Positions 23,100 to 34,699 of a stretch of DNA of 64,000 bases are shown one piece after another. Both the position numbers and the translations under genes were made by a program. The DNA lies in assembly GCA_003255025.1 (NCBI GenBank), contig QANY01013864.1, positions 37,398-101,397 of the forward strand. The letters are read 5' to 3'. The notes beneath the pieces are model-generated. The model ran no database searches and was not told where the DNA came from. It saw only the letters and a list, made by a program, of their open reading frames with translations. Source of the stretch: Datisca glomerata (Eukaryota; Streptophyta; Magnoliopsida; Cucurbitales; Datiscaceae). The first letter of the stretch is position 1. Each line of letters opens with the position of its first letter.

Positions 23100-24190
23100 T
23101 GGTCTTGGCCTGTGCAAGAGTTTTTTTTTTACAGGACATGTTTTACCACAACTTAACTCTAATTCTTTGGTCCTTATTCCTAAGACCTCGGATGCTATAT
23201 CAATTGGCTAGTTTCATCCAATTGCTTTAGGTAATTTATTGCTTAAAATTATTAACAAGATATTTATTGATTATCTTTCTGTTATCTGCTCTCGAATAAT
23301 TTCTCTCAATCAATATGGTTTCATTAAAGGATGTCAAATTATTAACAATATTATTGGTTTACTAAATGCTTTAATGTTTTGCACAATAGTAGTCATGGTG
23401 GTCATTTTGCTATAAAAATTGACATTCATATGGCTTTTGATTCTATCAGTTGGAATGTTCTCTTTGAGGTTCTAAAGTGTTTTGGTTTTTCTGAGCATTT
23501 TATTACGTGGATTAATAATATCATTGACATAGAGAGGATCTCGGTGCCTATCAATGGGTCTCCTAAGGGATTTTTCCGATGTTTGCGATGTGTTTGACAT
23601 GGTGATCCACTTTCCCCTCTTCGTTTCGTTTGGATGAAGATTTTTTTAGTAGATATCTTTTGCATTTGGTAAATTCACGATCATTAGTTCCAATTTCTTC
23701 TCTGATTGGGATGCGTGCTCCGACTCACTTTCTTTACGTAGATGATGTTCTTCTTTTCTACAAAGCCTCCTCTAAAAATCTATAAGTGATTTTAGATGCT
23801 TTTGAGCTTTATGGTTCCTTCTCTAAAGAACAAGTTAATTGGGATAAATCATCCATTTATTTTTTATGGGACATCTTGGGGACTCATATTACTAATTTTT
23901 CGTTACGGTCTACAATGCATAAGGGATTAGATTTTATATATTTAGGGGTTCCTCTCTTCGTTGGTGTGCCTAGATGTTAATGGTTGATACCTTGCGCTAA
24001 TAAAATTAAAGGCAAATGAGAATCTTGGAAGGGATTAACTTTATCTATAGCTGGTAGATTACGTCTTATTAACTCAGTGATCTAATCATCAATTTTTGCA
24101 TTATTTTCAAATTTATCATTGGCCTTCCTCCCATTTTGATGGATTTGAATACTACTATCAGAAACTTCTTTTAGACAAGTTCAATTGATA
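23100..24190 (+). pseudogene. LINE reverse transcriptase domain, copy L2
   Basis: Open pieces include HFAIKIDIHMAFDSISWNVL (23403-23460), a PINGSPKGFFR stretch, YVDDVLLF with catalytic YVDD at 23735-23746, and LYGSFSKEQVNWDK. YVDD instead of the usual YADD is shared with L1, so it was present before the duplication. Stops at about 23784 and 23978 and a frameshift near 23395 disable it. Confidence 0.85.
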
Positions 24191-24199
24191 CTCGTATGA

Positions 24200-25340
24200 A
24201 TTGAAGAATTCATAGAGCCTTTGATTAAAAATTAATCAAATAGATTGCTTCAATGAGGCCAATAGAATAATAACTATATATATTCTAGGTTAAGGTTCAT
24301 TAGGTTTTAGGGTTTCATAAAATGGTAAATTATTTATGGATGTGCCATTATAGTGGGACCCACTGTAGTCTGCGTCACACTACAATGTCGTGGCTCGGCA
24401 ACCATGTACCCATAATTCTAAGCTCCAATAAACTAGATTATTAATTAAACTGTTTAATTAAATAATCTTATTTATTAATTCCAATATTACTCCACTTTAA
24501 ATATGAATTTGCACTGTTAGTATTTATAAAATATATTTATAGAAAAATCTTGTGTAGTCTATTATTATAATCACTTTATGTAGTTCTATCTTCTAATTAT
24601 TGGTTCGGAAAAAGGAAATGGTCAAAATTACTATTTTACCTTTCTAATTACCTCTTTATCCTTAAGTATCATTAATTCACTAGTGAATGGTCAATTTATA
24701 ATCGTATTATAAGTTTAAGCTTAACAACCATCCAGTTCAAGAATTAACACTTAAGGAAACCAATATACAATCCGGTAGGAAAGCTATGATTCTAAATCTT
24801 GTAAGATCATGTTCCCAATCATCCATATCACTGAATCACCAAAACAAAAGTCATTAGTCTATTTTACAAATAACCTTAACGAGTGAATCAAAAGATTCAC
24901 TAGACATGTATAGGAGTTGATGACTACTCAGGATTTAGATTGACTTACATATGATCATCATATTGATATGAATTAAATCTTAATGATAAAGGGTAAGTTA
25001 ATAAAGATATTAATCAACATCAGTCATGTCCTATATAATATAATTATATAGAAAATTTCACTAAGATGTATATCCAGATCAGTGATTCAGATCTCGATCA
25101 CTTGCATTCAAGATGCTTAGCAAACTATACTAGCAACCATTCATTAAAGATTACATAATTTAATATGTTAGAGACTATTTTATTGATTATATCTGATCAT
25201 AATCCTCTCGTACTAATACAAGATCATAATCTCAATAATGAATATTAAATTTTTAGATATTTATAAAAATTATTCAATAATAATTCAGAAAAGACAATTA
25301 TAAAAAAATTTTATTTTTATTCATTTTAAATTAAAATGTC
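24200..25340 (-). mobile_element. AT-rich insert inside LINE, probable LTR, copy 3
   Basis: Parallels 4101-5830 but lacks about 585 bp between CACTACAATGTCGTGG and CTCGGCAACC, where GTGG-type microhomology is present in the complete copy. The remaining ends are the same as in L1, so the insertion predates the duplication of the LINE. Confidence 0.45.
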
Positions 25341-26194
25341 TTTACACATGCATTAAGGCCACTATGGCAGACTTCCATTATTACTGTCTTTTGGGTGGTG
25401 TTGTACCTTCATAATCAAGAAACCTTTGAGAGTAGGAATCCTGTCTTTGGTGAAGCTCTTACATTACTTTGGAATTCAGTTCATGAAGCAAACTCTTTTA
25501 AGGTTGACACAACTCAGAGTTTAACGGAGGAACTATTGACACTTCAACAGTTTTATGTTTCGATTCGTCCTTCCAAAACCTCGTGTATTTTTTTGGCTTC
25601 CTCCCCCATCAGGTTGGATTGAGGTGAATGTTGATGGAGGATCCTTTAGTAGTCCAGGGCGTGCAAGCTAGGGAGGAATTTTCAGAACGTCTAGATGTAT
25701 GCTTTGCTTTTGAGGCTGAGCTAGCTGCTGCTATCCATGCGATTGTTTATGATTCGATCTTTGAATGGGGATAATCATGGTTGAAAAGTGATCCTGTTAT
25801 GTGGTGGCCATTATTTGTACTAGATCTCGTAAGGTCCTTTGGTGTTGGCGTACCAGTTGAGATATATGTTTAAATTTAATTGATCATATGGATTTTGTTG
25901 TGACTCACATTTTTCAAAAGGGTAACCAGGTTGTAGATTAATTGGCGCCCAGAGCCCCTAGTATGGTGGAATGCTCTGAATTTCTATTTTTCGTTTATTT
26001 TTTATGATATATGTAACAGACCTTATTTTAGGTTCTGTTGATTTTTTTCTCTGTGTTTTATTTTGTTGACTCTTTAATTTTATTTTAATAATATGTTAGG
26101 TTGGGTTTAATGATGATGGTGTTATGGAGGTGTCAGTCTAACAGAGATGTCTTGTTGTATCTATTAATTCTCATCACCAAGAACCTTATATAAA

Positions 26195-27425
26195 AAAAGT
26201 AAAAAGAAAAAAAGAAAGAGTGAGGAGAAATTCATTACCACACGTGAAACCTCTTAAAAAAAAGTTGATCATATCTTAAAAAAATAAGTGGATCATGAAT
26301 GTAGTACGTGAGTGGAAACAACTACATGGCAAGTGGATCATGAGTGCAATACACATGGTGGTTTCTTAGAGGCTAGCCAATTAATAGATGGCTTGATTCA
26401 GTTTATCAATAGTCATTTGTCGGTTACAACAAGCACATAAAAAGAAATGCCAAAAATATATAAACAGAAATGTGTCGAGCTCCAAATAGGCAATAGTAAA
26501 GCGCGTTGTTTGCCGTATCCCTCAGGTTAGTTTTACGTCGGTGGTCAGTCAGTAGCATTCACTCTCTGTGCTACCACCTTGCTTTGCTTCAATTTTTTTC
26601 TTTTAAGAATTACTTCAACATTTAAATTTGAATTGATGTTATTATCAATTTTTATTTTTTTAAAATTCTACTTATATTCCTAAAGAATTAGTATATTTGA
26701 ATTTCTGGAAGAATAATAATTATCCATTTTCTTGGATCTTCTTGGTTGATCAAAGTGTAAGACTAATTGTTGTTGTGGCATTTTTTTTAAATTTTTGAAA
26801 CTATGATCATGGCTTTGTTTATTAATTAAGCTTTGATAATAGTATTATTATATTAATGTTTATCTAAAAAAATAAAATGCTAAAAGCTCTGTCTCACAGA
26901 GTTTTCATAATGGTTGATTAGCTATAGTAATTACTTGAATACGATTATACTCTTCTCTTATTTATCTTTATCATAGTTCATGCATTTGACAACAATTTCA
27001 TCTAAAATGGATGTATTTTTAGGATTTTCATTTTATAGCATTTCTACACCCATCAAGTTATATATCAATTTTAAAATCATAAATAAATGTGGGAATAATT
27101 CATAAAATATTTTAATAAATTATTATAATGAGTGATAAAACATAAACTTGTAAATGATTGAAATATAATTTGATCAATTAAAACTTGAAATACTATTTTG
27201 TCAGTAAGGGCGGTGCCATAAAGTTTTTCATCCAAATGTCATGTTATTTGAGATAATAATGAAATATTTTGTCCGCAATGTTATTTCAGGAAATTGGAAG
27301 TTAAATGAGTCTAACGTTTATAATATGGTATTAATTTGAAGCGCAAAAGTAGACAATTGTATAACTTTTACAACTTGAAGAGGGATAAAATAATATTTTG
27401 TTGCAGCTAAAATTTTAACAGTATA
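26195..27425 (+). repeat. Dispersed unit Y, copy 4
   Basis: Continuous unit Y without viral insertion; it serves as the empty site for the virus-derived insertion (its TTTTTAGGATTTTCATTTTA near 27014 corresponds to the viral junction at 7539/10371). The short open stretch is cut by an early stop here (MALFIN). It ends at ACATGTGACACTCTGATGG, the border with the LTR-like piece. Confidence 0.6.
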
Positions 27426-27915
27426 CATGTGACACTCTGATGGGTCGTTATCCTACACATCACACATCAAATAATAATCCAAAGAAGGAAGGTGACTAAG
27501 GTGGTTTCCTTGCCAAAAGGCCTCCAGAACTTAAGTTAGAACTGTAAAGAGAATTTGACAGAGTTTATGTAAGGTTCAATGCGCTTAACTTTGATTTTGG
27601 AGGGAAGGGTATTTATAATGGAGGCACACTTGGACGAGGCTTGTTCGAGAAGTTTAGAGAATATTCCAAAGTGTTACCATAGACTAATAAGGAAGACAAC
27701 ATTTAACTTGTCCCTAGAGTTGACGCAAAAGTTGCATGATAGGACTTAAACGAGTTGGTTCTGACATGGAGGGTGATGATTGGTCAGGGTGGTCATCTGT
27801 TCAATACCGCTAGGCCACGTGGAAAATCACTTTCGGCTAATAATAATTAAAGTGTGAGTTCCACAAGATGCCTAATTCTTAAGACACAACATGTTGGTTT
27901 TGAAGCTTCTGGTCA
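27425..27915 (-). mobile_element. LTR-like piece G2, gypsy type
   Basis: Minus-strand reading begins TGTGACCAGAAGCTTC (27915), has TTATAAATACCC as TATA box (27608-27619), then a leader with TTAAGCGCATTGAACC and a GGAGGCCTTTTGGCAAGG segment, and ends CATCAGAGTGTCACA (about 27425). The size (about 490 bp) and layout fit a solo gypsy LTR. Relative to G1 it carries about 110 bp more between the TATA box and the promoter-distal part. It abuts the ZFPL1-like gene fragment on the side where that gene's last exons would lie. Confidence 0.45.
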
Positions 27916-28073
27916 CACATTCACGACTCCGATGTGGCATATCTGAAACATTTGTGCGAGTAGCCTAACCTCACACATTCTATTCAACTATCATTTTCTG
28001 AGGTGCCTACAAGATTGTTACTATGGAATTCCTTGCAATTGTGTGGAAAAGCAAAGCGCGTGATCACACCTAC

Positions 28074-28738
28074 ATAATAGCTTCCTTCAACATTGAATGA
28101 AAGCGAGAGCATGAATCTTTGATGCTCTTGGGTTGCCATATCTACATCAATGACACATCTTTGGAAAGTTAATCATGGCATAGAAAATGGAGTTTCCAAA
28201 CAACATTTCCTCTCACATATTCTAAGAAATGTCACCAAAAGAAGTGTATATAAGTCAAGGAGTAGAGAAGTTTTCGCAAATATAAATCTCTAACAACCAT
28301 AGAGTAGATGTATAATACAAAAACTATTTAGCAGAGGATAAACAACCAACGTGCATGCATAACGTACACTGCATTTTGAATCAATCAACTCCAAATTTTA
28401 TCAACAAGTCACCATTATAATATCATAGTCTTACCAAAGTTGAACATTCAGGACACACGTATCCAGCTAGCGCGATGTGTGCGGGAAAGCTCTTGATATG
28501 AGAAACCAAGCAATTTGAATGTAAGACATCTACATCCAAAGACAACATATACAAAAATTATGCAAGGGCTTTTATATTTCTATCCAAGAGAAAGTAAATA
28601 AACAAAGGTCTACATACGTAAGCAACCTAAATGAGTTATTTCTAGACTAATTCCCTCTTCAAGCACAATGTGACACATGGAGCAATTGGGAGGCCAATCA
28701 TAATCTCCATTTAGCACCAACTCCGAATAAGTTCGAAC
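28074..28738 (-). pseudogene. ZFPL1: ZFPL1-like zinc-finger gene fragment, three exons
   Basis: Three minus-strand exons splice in frame: 28738-28618 (RTYSELVLNGDYDWPP, then CSMCHIVLEEG and LGCL), 28529-28435 (VLHSNCLVSHIKSFP, GYVCPECSTL) and 28141-28074 (IWQPKSIKDSCSRFHSMLKE). Acceptors (TTTTTAAG, GATGTAG, TGATGTAG) and donors (GTATGT, GTAAGA, GTAGGT) are in place. The Cys/His pattern is the B-box/RING-like central part of plant ZFPL1 homologues, which in animals are cis-Golgi membrane proteins. The N-terminal exon and the C-terminal transmembrane part are missing; the downstream side ends in LTR-like piece G2. The exons seen are open, so loss may be recent or the remainder may lie elsewhere. 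Confidence 0.85.
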
Positions 28739-29655
28739 CTTAAAAAGAGTAGAAATGTAACATTTATCCCCAAGGAGATACTCAGATATTATCGAAAATA
28801 ATGTAGTTGCAGCTGACAATTATTTTCATCAGTCTGAAAGTTAAATTATCTACATATGATCCAAAGTTCCATCTCTCCAAAAGAGTATTTTACACATATA
28901 TGGAAGAAATTAAAAACAACTAAGAAAATAAATGATAGAATAAAATTCACAAAACCAAGATTACTGATATTGTAATTGTCTCGGTTGTCTACACATAAAC
29001 TAATGTTCTCCTAACAGACTAAAAATCTTCGCCAGCAAATAACCAATAGGAAGAACTAGCTCTATGGATCAAATGATCTTGTCTCAAAAAATTTTCTTCC
29101 ATAGAAATTAAAAATTACACCTAAGATAACAAACCTATTTATTTTATTTTACGAAAATAAAATAAATGACATAATTAAATTTATAAAATCCAAATAATTG
29201 ATCTCTTATATGAAGTATATACATTCTATTGGTTGTCTATAACACAAAAATTGGGCTTTTTTAGAATATGTAGCTTACTTTTTTTCCTTTGAAGGGAGGA
29301 GTTGCTTGCAGGTAGGCGCATATGATCTTACCAATTCCAATATGCTTTTAGAGATTTATTTCTAAAACAACATTACTTCCTATAAATCTTTGTTCTAGTA
29401 TTAAACTATGATTTTTTTCTATGAAATTGATGAAATTGTGCTCTAATCAACTAATTTTGCTTGTTCGAAAAGTTCATGGAGTAATTGAGGCTAGGCTTGG
29501 TTAAATAATGAATAAAAACACAAAACACTAATACTGAGTGTCTTTAACTATCAAGTAATAATTAGATTTTACAAAAGGTCATCCAGAAAACTTGTTATTT
29601 AAGACTTGCAATTAAACTAATGTAAGATGTATTATTAACAACTTATTTCCGACTC
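28739..29655. other. No gene recognised
   Basis: AT-rich sequence. 29240-29655 is the 3' flank shared by the first two MS5-like copies (repeated at 31165-31680), with CCTTTGAAGGGAGGAG near 29291. Nothing else identified; the missing ZFPL1-like N-terminal exon is not visible here. Confidence 0.5.
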
Positions 29656-29659
29656 TAAT

Positions 29660-30005
29660 TTAAGAGCGCAACAAGCATTTTTCTAAAAGTGCCAGCATAA
29701 ACATGTCGTCTGACGTCATCGTTGAATTTTTAATGGCTAACCACAGAACATGTTCGTACGATTTGGCAAGCCATTCATCTATTAGGTTATCTCCACTAAA
29801 GACCTCTAACTTGTGAATTGAAGACTTTGTTTTTGCCAAACAGTCGGTCATTTTATCACAAAGTGTTAGCATCTGCAAAGCACGTTCATACAACTTGACA
29901 TATGATTCATCCATTGGTTTTCCTTCAGAAGAGACTCTCACAGCCTTAATCAAAGACTTAGCATCTTCAAATATGTTCATGCGTATCAAACAGATTGCTA
30001 GACTG
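29660..30005 (-). pseudogene. MS5: POLLENLESS3/MS5-like TPR gene fragment, copy 1
   Basis: The minus-strand reading includes the second half of a TPR-type exon: RMNIFEDAKSLIKAV, MDESYVKLYERALQML and a divergent C-terminus ending at 29660. Paralogous copies at 31686 and 34213 show the preceding KQCNLAICL motif, which here is broken (TAGACTGCATAATTATATAAT, about 30000-30020). The family (POLLENLESS3/MS5 and SDI1-like) consists of TPR proteins; MS5 itself is needed for the exit from male meiosis in Arabidopsis. Only the last exon is present. Confidence 0.65.
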
Positions 30006-31160
30006 CATAATTATATAATAATTTATTACAAATAGACATGACAAATTTCAATTTTAGCATTTCTTACTTTATGTGCCATATGTTCGAGTTTCTATTAAAT
30101 TTTTATACAACGTATAAGGTATGTTGTTTGGGTCGAGTTTACATAAATGGACAATGAAAATTTTGTTTTCATTAATTGTGGCAGGTAATCCTGTCCGTTG
30201 ATTGCATAAATCAACAGTCTGGATCAGTTTAAATTTGAAAGAAAAATACATAAAATATAAGTTTAGTTTTTTCTTCTCAACAAATAGCACTCGTTCTGAT
30301 CTAAATCTACAGTTACGATTATCTGTATGTGGGGCCAGGCCACAATGTGGCCGCCCGTTTAATAATTTCTCCTAGCTTCCACACTTTTTCTCCAAATTCT
30401 TTCATTTTCTTCCTCAAGTTTACTCTGCAACACTCTTCAGAAAAAAAATAAAGCTCTAGTATTAAACAAGCATTCTTCAATGGGAAAAGCACGAGATCCG
30501 ATGACCATCGCACCAAGGGAAAAAACTCTTCTCTTTTTCTTCTATTGTTTTTTATTTCTATACTGCATTACGGCTGTGACAACCATCATGGAAAATATCA
30601 TACCCTAACGGCCGCGCCTATGTGAATCTGGCTATACCCGCTATCGCGAATCGTGGATGATCTTGACACAAAGATTATTAGACTACATCAGGTTAGTTAC
30701 TTATGCCTATGAATCTCTATTTACCCTTCGTTATGATAAGTGTTTCTCCATGTTCATCTTTTCTACACATGTCTTCTCGGCTTTTCTGGATTCCTGTACG
30801 GATAGAGAGATTTGGAACTCATAGATGCAACTACTAAATAGTAAAATTAGCTTTCAAGTGATGCCCTGATGTAAAATATGTTATTGCGTACGATTAAATA
30901 TATAGAATGTTAATGTTTTTGTATTTTTAATCCTGAATTTATTCATACTTGCCGCTGACTCATCCTGCTTATAATTTCTTAGCTATTTATATTGGAAAAT
31001 GTTTGCATCACGATATTTCATTTTGTGTGGGCTTTATTCCAGATACTTAGAAACATGGCTCAGTGTTTACATGTTAAAGCATACCTGATACCAAATTTTT
31101 TTCTCGTACTCTCTAATAGCATAAAATTAACAAGAGTGAGTGTTGTTTCTATAACAAATG
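30006..31160. other. No gene recognised between MS5-like copies
   Basis: Contains two short minus-strand open stretches (30069-30290 and 30319-30516) and a plus-strand one (30992-31273) without recognisable domains. The region 30500-30700 is less AT-rich (GGCCGCGCC near 30611). There is no clear splice chain. Confidence 0.4.
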
Positions 31161-31189
31161 CAATAAAATTGGGCTTTTTTAGAATACAT

Positions 31190-31275
31190 AACTTACCTTT
31201 TCCCTTTGAAGGGAGGAGTTGCTTGCAGGTATGGTACTTTTTTCCTTTGAAGGGAGGAGTTGCTTGCAGGTAGGC
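31190..31275. repeat. Local tandem duplication
   Basis: CCTTTGAAGGGAGGAGTTGC followed by TTGCAGGTA occurs twice in a row (about 31203 and 31241); the equivalent place at 29290 has it once. Confidence 0.85.
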
Positions 31276-31685
31276 GCATATGATCTTACCAATTCCAATA
31301 TGCTTTTAGAGATTTATTTCTAAAACAACATTACTTCCTATAAATATTTGTTCTAGTATTAAACTATGATTTTTTCTATGAAATTGATGAAATTGTGCTC
31401 TAATCAACTAATTTTGCTTGTTCGAAAAGTTCATGGAGTAATTGAGGCTAGGCTTGGTTAAATAATGAATAAAAACACAAAACACTAATACTGAGTGTCT
31501 TTAACTATCAAGTAATAATTAGATTTTACAAAAGGTCATCCAGAAAACTTGTTATTTAAGACTTGCAATTAAACTAATGTAAGATGTATTATTAACAACT
31601 TATTTTCGACTCTAATTTAAGAGCGCAACAAGCATTTTTCTAAAAGTGCCAGCATAAACATGTCGTCTGACGTCATCGTTGAATT

Positions 31686-32894
31686 TTACATGGCTAACTG
31701 TAGAACACGTTTGCACGATTTGGAAAACCATTCATCTATTAGGTTATCGATTTCCAAACAGTTAGTCATTTTATCATAAAGTGTTAGCATCTGCAAAGCA
31801 TGTTCGTACAACTTGACATATGATTCATCCATTGGTTTGCCTTCAGAAGAGACCTTCACAGCCTTAATCAAAGACTTAGCGTCTTCAAATCTGTTCATGC
31901 TTATCAAACAGATTGCCTAATTGCACTGCTTGTACATGTCTGTCTCCAATGACAAAGCTTCCCTAAAAATTAGAAAATATGCTCCCGAAATTAACAAACC
32001 AATTTCTTTCTATTTTTTCTTAATTTAAGACACTCTTAATGAAAAAAGTTCAAGTGTCAAATGATGAAAGGTAAAAAATAAAATAACACAAGATATTATT
32101 TCTGAGCAAATAAATTTGGATTTATGGCAGTGAAACAAATTTCTTATAAGAATCACAAAGGTGTGGACTTTTATGGAAGTAAACTACGGAGTTACTAGAG
32201 CAGATCCTAGCGCATAACTAAATCAAATTAGAATAAATAGCAGTAGATTATTCACCCAAAGATTACCGTGACCAATATTAATTGAGAGACTTTTCCTAAT
32301 TGAAAAGTAAGAAGTCAGAAAAAGAGAAAGTCACTAGGAATACGAAGTAAACCTGTAAAGTTGTTCGGCAATTCTAAACTCNAAATAACACAAGATATTA
32401 TTTCTGAGCAAATAAATTTGGAAGTAAATTACGGAGTTACTAGAGCAGATCCCAGCGCATAACTAAATCAAATTAGAATAAATAGCAGTAGATTATTCAC
32501 CCAAAGATTACCGTGACCAATATTAATTGAGAGACTTTTCCTAATTGAAAAGTAAGAAGTCAGAAAAAGAGAAAGTCACTAGGAATACGAAGTAAACCTG
32601 TAAAGTTGTTCGGCAATTCTAAACTCATTTTGTACATATATGCCCGGCTAAGTTGCCTAAAATTCTGTTGAGAAAAAGAACTCAAAATCAGTAAATTATG
32701 TATAAATATAAGAAGGAAGAAGAAGGAAAGAAGATCGACTCAACTTACTTTGATTTCTATTGTTCCATACTTATTTGAATCTTTTTCCCATGTGATCTGG
32801 CTATCTTTGTCCTCCTTCTCAAACTCATTTCTTCTTCAGTTTGCTTCAATTTACCTTGCAGCAGTACAATATGTTCTACTATCCTCCCAGAGCT
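31686..32894 (-). pseudogene. MS5: POLLENLESS3/MS5-like TPR gene fragment, copy 2, three exons
   Basis: Exon a, 32894-32749 (SSGRIVEHIVLLQGKL, RTKIARSHGKKIQISMEQ, then a TAG stop, then KSK and donor GTAAGT). Exon b, 32664-32598 (ILGNLA..., EFRIAEQLYR; donor GTTTAC), with a one-base frame slip after ILGNLA. Exon c, 31962-31686 (EALSLETDMYKQCNLAICLI, DAKSLIKAVKVSS, MDESYVKLYEHALQML). The order and motifs match the middle of MS5/SDI1-type TPR proteins. Exon b is partly duplicated by the N join at 32382. Relative to copy 1, about 50 bp is missing in exon c (near 31745). The 5' exons are absent. Nonsense and frameshift changes make it a pseudogene. Confidence 0.75.
32382..32382. other. Single N, contig join inside MS5-like copy 2
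   Basis: 32383-32640 repeats 32080-32381 (AAATAACACAAGATATTATT...), except that about 60 bp following AAATTTGGA is missing in the second copy. Part of the exon b sequence therefore appears twice. Confidence 0.85.
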
Positions 32895-32949
32895 CTATAA
32901 AATTTTAAAATCCAACAAACATATGAGTTCAATTTTAAACTAATATCAC

Positions 32950-34180
32950 AAACCATTACTAAGAAATCTTTTAAGCACCAACAAGTTAGCAACTCACACA
33001 ATCAATTAAATTCATTCAATTTTAATGCATTAAAACACCACTAGAAACTTTTCCAAGAATTGAAAGAATCACTCTCAGTTAAAATAATCAGTCTCAATTT
33101 GAAAACTAATTTTGGAGATGCATCTAGAAATATGTAATGAAAAGGATGTGTTTTGAGCAGTGGACATTTGAGTGATCGTAGTTCTTAAAATTTAAATCTA
33201 ATTGATTCGAATTTTTTAAGATTAATCCTTTACATGACAATTTTATTGCATACAAAAATCAAGCAAAGGTTACAGAAGAAGTTATGGTCTTTCAAGTTCG
33301 GCAATGGGTAAAAGATGACATTTAAAAACGCAGAGTAGCAGCCGGTGAAAAGTTTATATTAATTCACCGAAAAATTAAAGATTCGTCAAATTCGACCATT
33401 TCAAAGCCAAATGAATGTTCTCATAAGGTACAGTTTTATGAAGATCAACATAGAACCTATCATTATGCTATTGAACAATATATCACAAGAAATATGACAG
33501 TTTTATCCCAATGAATTTAATCAACAATACAAACACAAATTAACATCCATAAATAATTTGCCTATTGGTTTCTTGTTTGACTAAACACTTAACAAAATTC
33601 AAATTCTAAACAAAACAAAAAAAGTAGATTACTAGGTAGAAAACACTATTCTATGGACTAAAGGGAAAATCAAAATGTCTTTCCAAAGCAAAAAACAAGG
33701 CGAAAGTAAAATCGGGATCTCAATTAGAAAAAGGCGATTCAATACGTTTTCACTTAGTATTTTACAGGGATGAATGTTCCAATCATAATGCCACTTTTGA
33801 TTTATACCCACCAAGCTTAAAAACATGACATGCTTACTCGGATAAAAACAAGAAACATAGCATAACAATAAAAAAGAAAAAAAGGCCTATACAAGATAAC
33901 AATCACAAGAATAACATAAATATGATAATCACAATTAAAAACAACTAGATTACTAAATAGAAATATACCACTATTATACAATACAAAAGGTAAGACACAT
34001 CTAAAAGGACCCAAGAAACTCATAAAAAATGGATAACCAAAACAAACAGTATTCATATAATCTACGTTAAATCAAAAAACCACAATTGTAAGTGATAAAT
34101 AAAAAATTAACTGGATAGGAAATATATTCACAACCACTGTTTCACGAAAAGGATCTCGTGAAAAGAGTGATTTCAAAATA
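32950..34180. repeat. Block G, left copy, inverted relative to 46-50 kb
   Basis: Reverse complement of 47560-50130 (solo LTR excluded) and, in part, of 46040-46560. Matches include CATCTAGAAATATGTAA, ACTTTCAAGCTTAAAAAC-type segments and TTGAACAATATATCACAAGA. The stretch 33390-33500 is the degraded counterpart of the exon-like element at 46040-46177. Near 33825-33840 it preserves the empty site of the solo LTR. Confidence 0.75.
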
Positions 34181-34212
34181 AAGATAAAGTAACATACAAC
34201 ATTAGTCAATTA

Positions 34213-34382
34213 CGCATAAAGTATCGTACAACTTAGCATATGATTCATCCATTGGTTTTCCTTAAGAAGAGACTCTCACAGCCTTAATCAAAGACTTAGT
34301 GTCTTCAAATCTGTTCATGTGTATTAAACAGATTGCCAGATTGCACTGCTTGTTCGTATCTGCCTCCAATGACAAAGCTTCC
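34213..34382 (-). pseudogene. MS5: POLLENLESS3/MS5-like fragment, copy 3
   Basis: Minus-strand exon c equivalent from the acceptor TTTTAG (exon starts 34382): EALSLEADTNKQCNLAICLI-type sequence, then EDTKSLIKAV and MDESYAKLY; the C-terminal half is deleted at about 34213. The intron (34383-34680) parallels that of copy 2 (31963-32280). Too short to be functional. Confidence 0.7.
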
Positions 34383-34699
34383 CTAAAATTAAGAAAATAT
34401 GCCCCCGAGATTAACACACCAATTTCTTTCTATTTTATCTTGATTTAGGACACTCTCTATGAAAAATATTAAGAGTCAAATGATGAAAGGAAAAAACGAC
34501 ATAACACAAGATGTTATTTATGGGTAAATAAATTTGGAGTTATGGCAGTGAAACAAATTTCTTATCAGAATCGCAAAGGTGTGGATTTTTATGGAAGTAA
34601 ATTACAGAGTTACTAGAGCAGGTCTCTGTGCCTAACTAAATCAAATTAAAATAAATAGCAGTAGATTATTCACCGCAATATTAACTGAGAGACTTTATT

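Larger units (their letters stand above)
20860..26195 (+). mobile_element. L1-type plant LINE, copy L2, longest copy
   Basis: It carries the 5' region (20860-21220), an ORF1-like segment (21223-21687, 154 codons open), EEP endonuclease (21900-22420), linker, RT (23100-24190), the AT-rich insert (24200-25340), RNase H (25350-25990) and the 3' region with an A-rich tail (26180-26215). Domain order is that of plant L1 elements with an RNase H domain. Frames are broken in the endonuclease, RT and RNase H. The insert here has lost about 585 bp including most of the CACTATAGTG array. Paralogue of L1 at 2220-6668, within a larger direct duplication. Confidence 0.85.
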
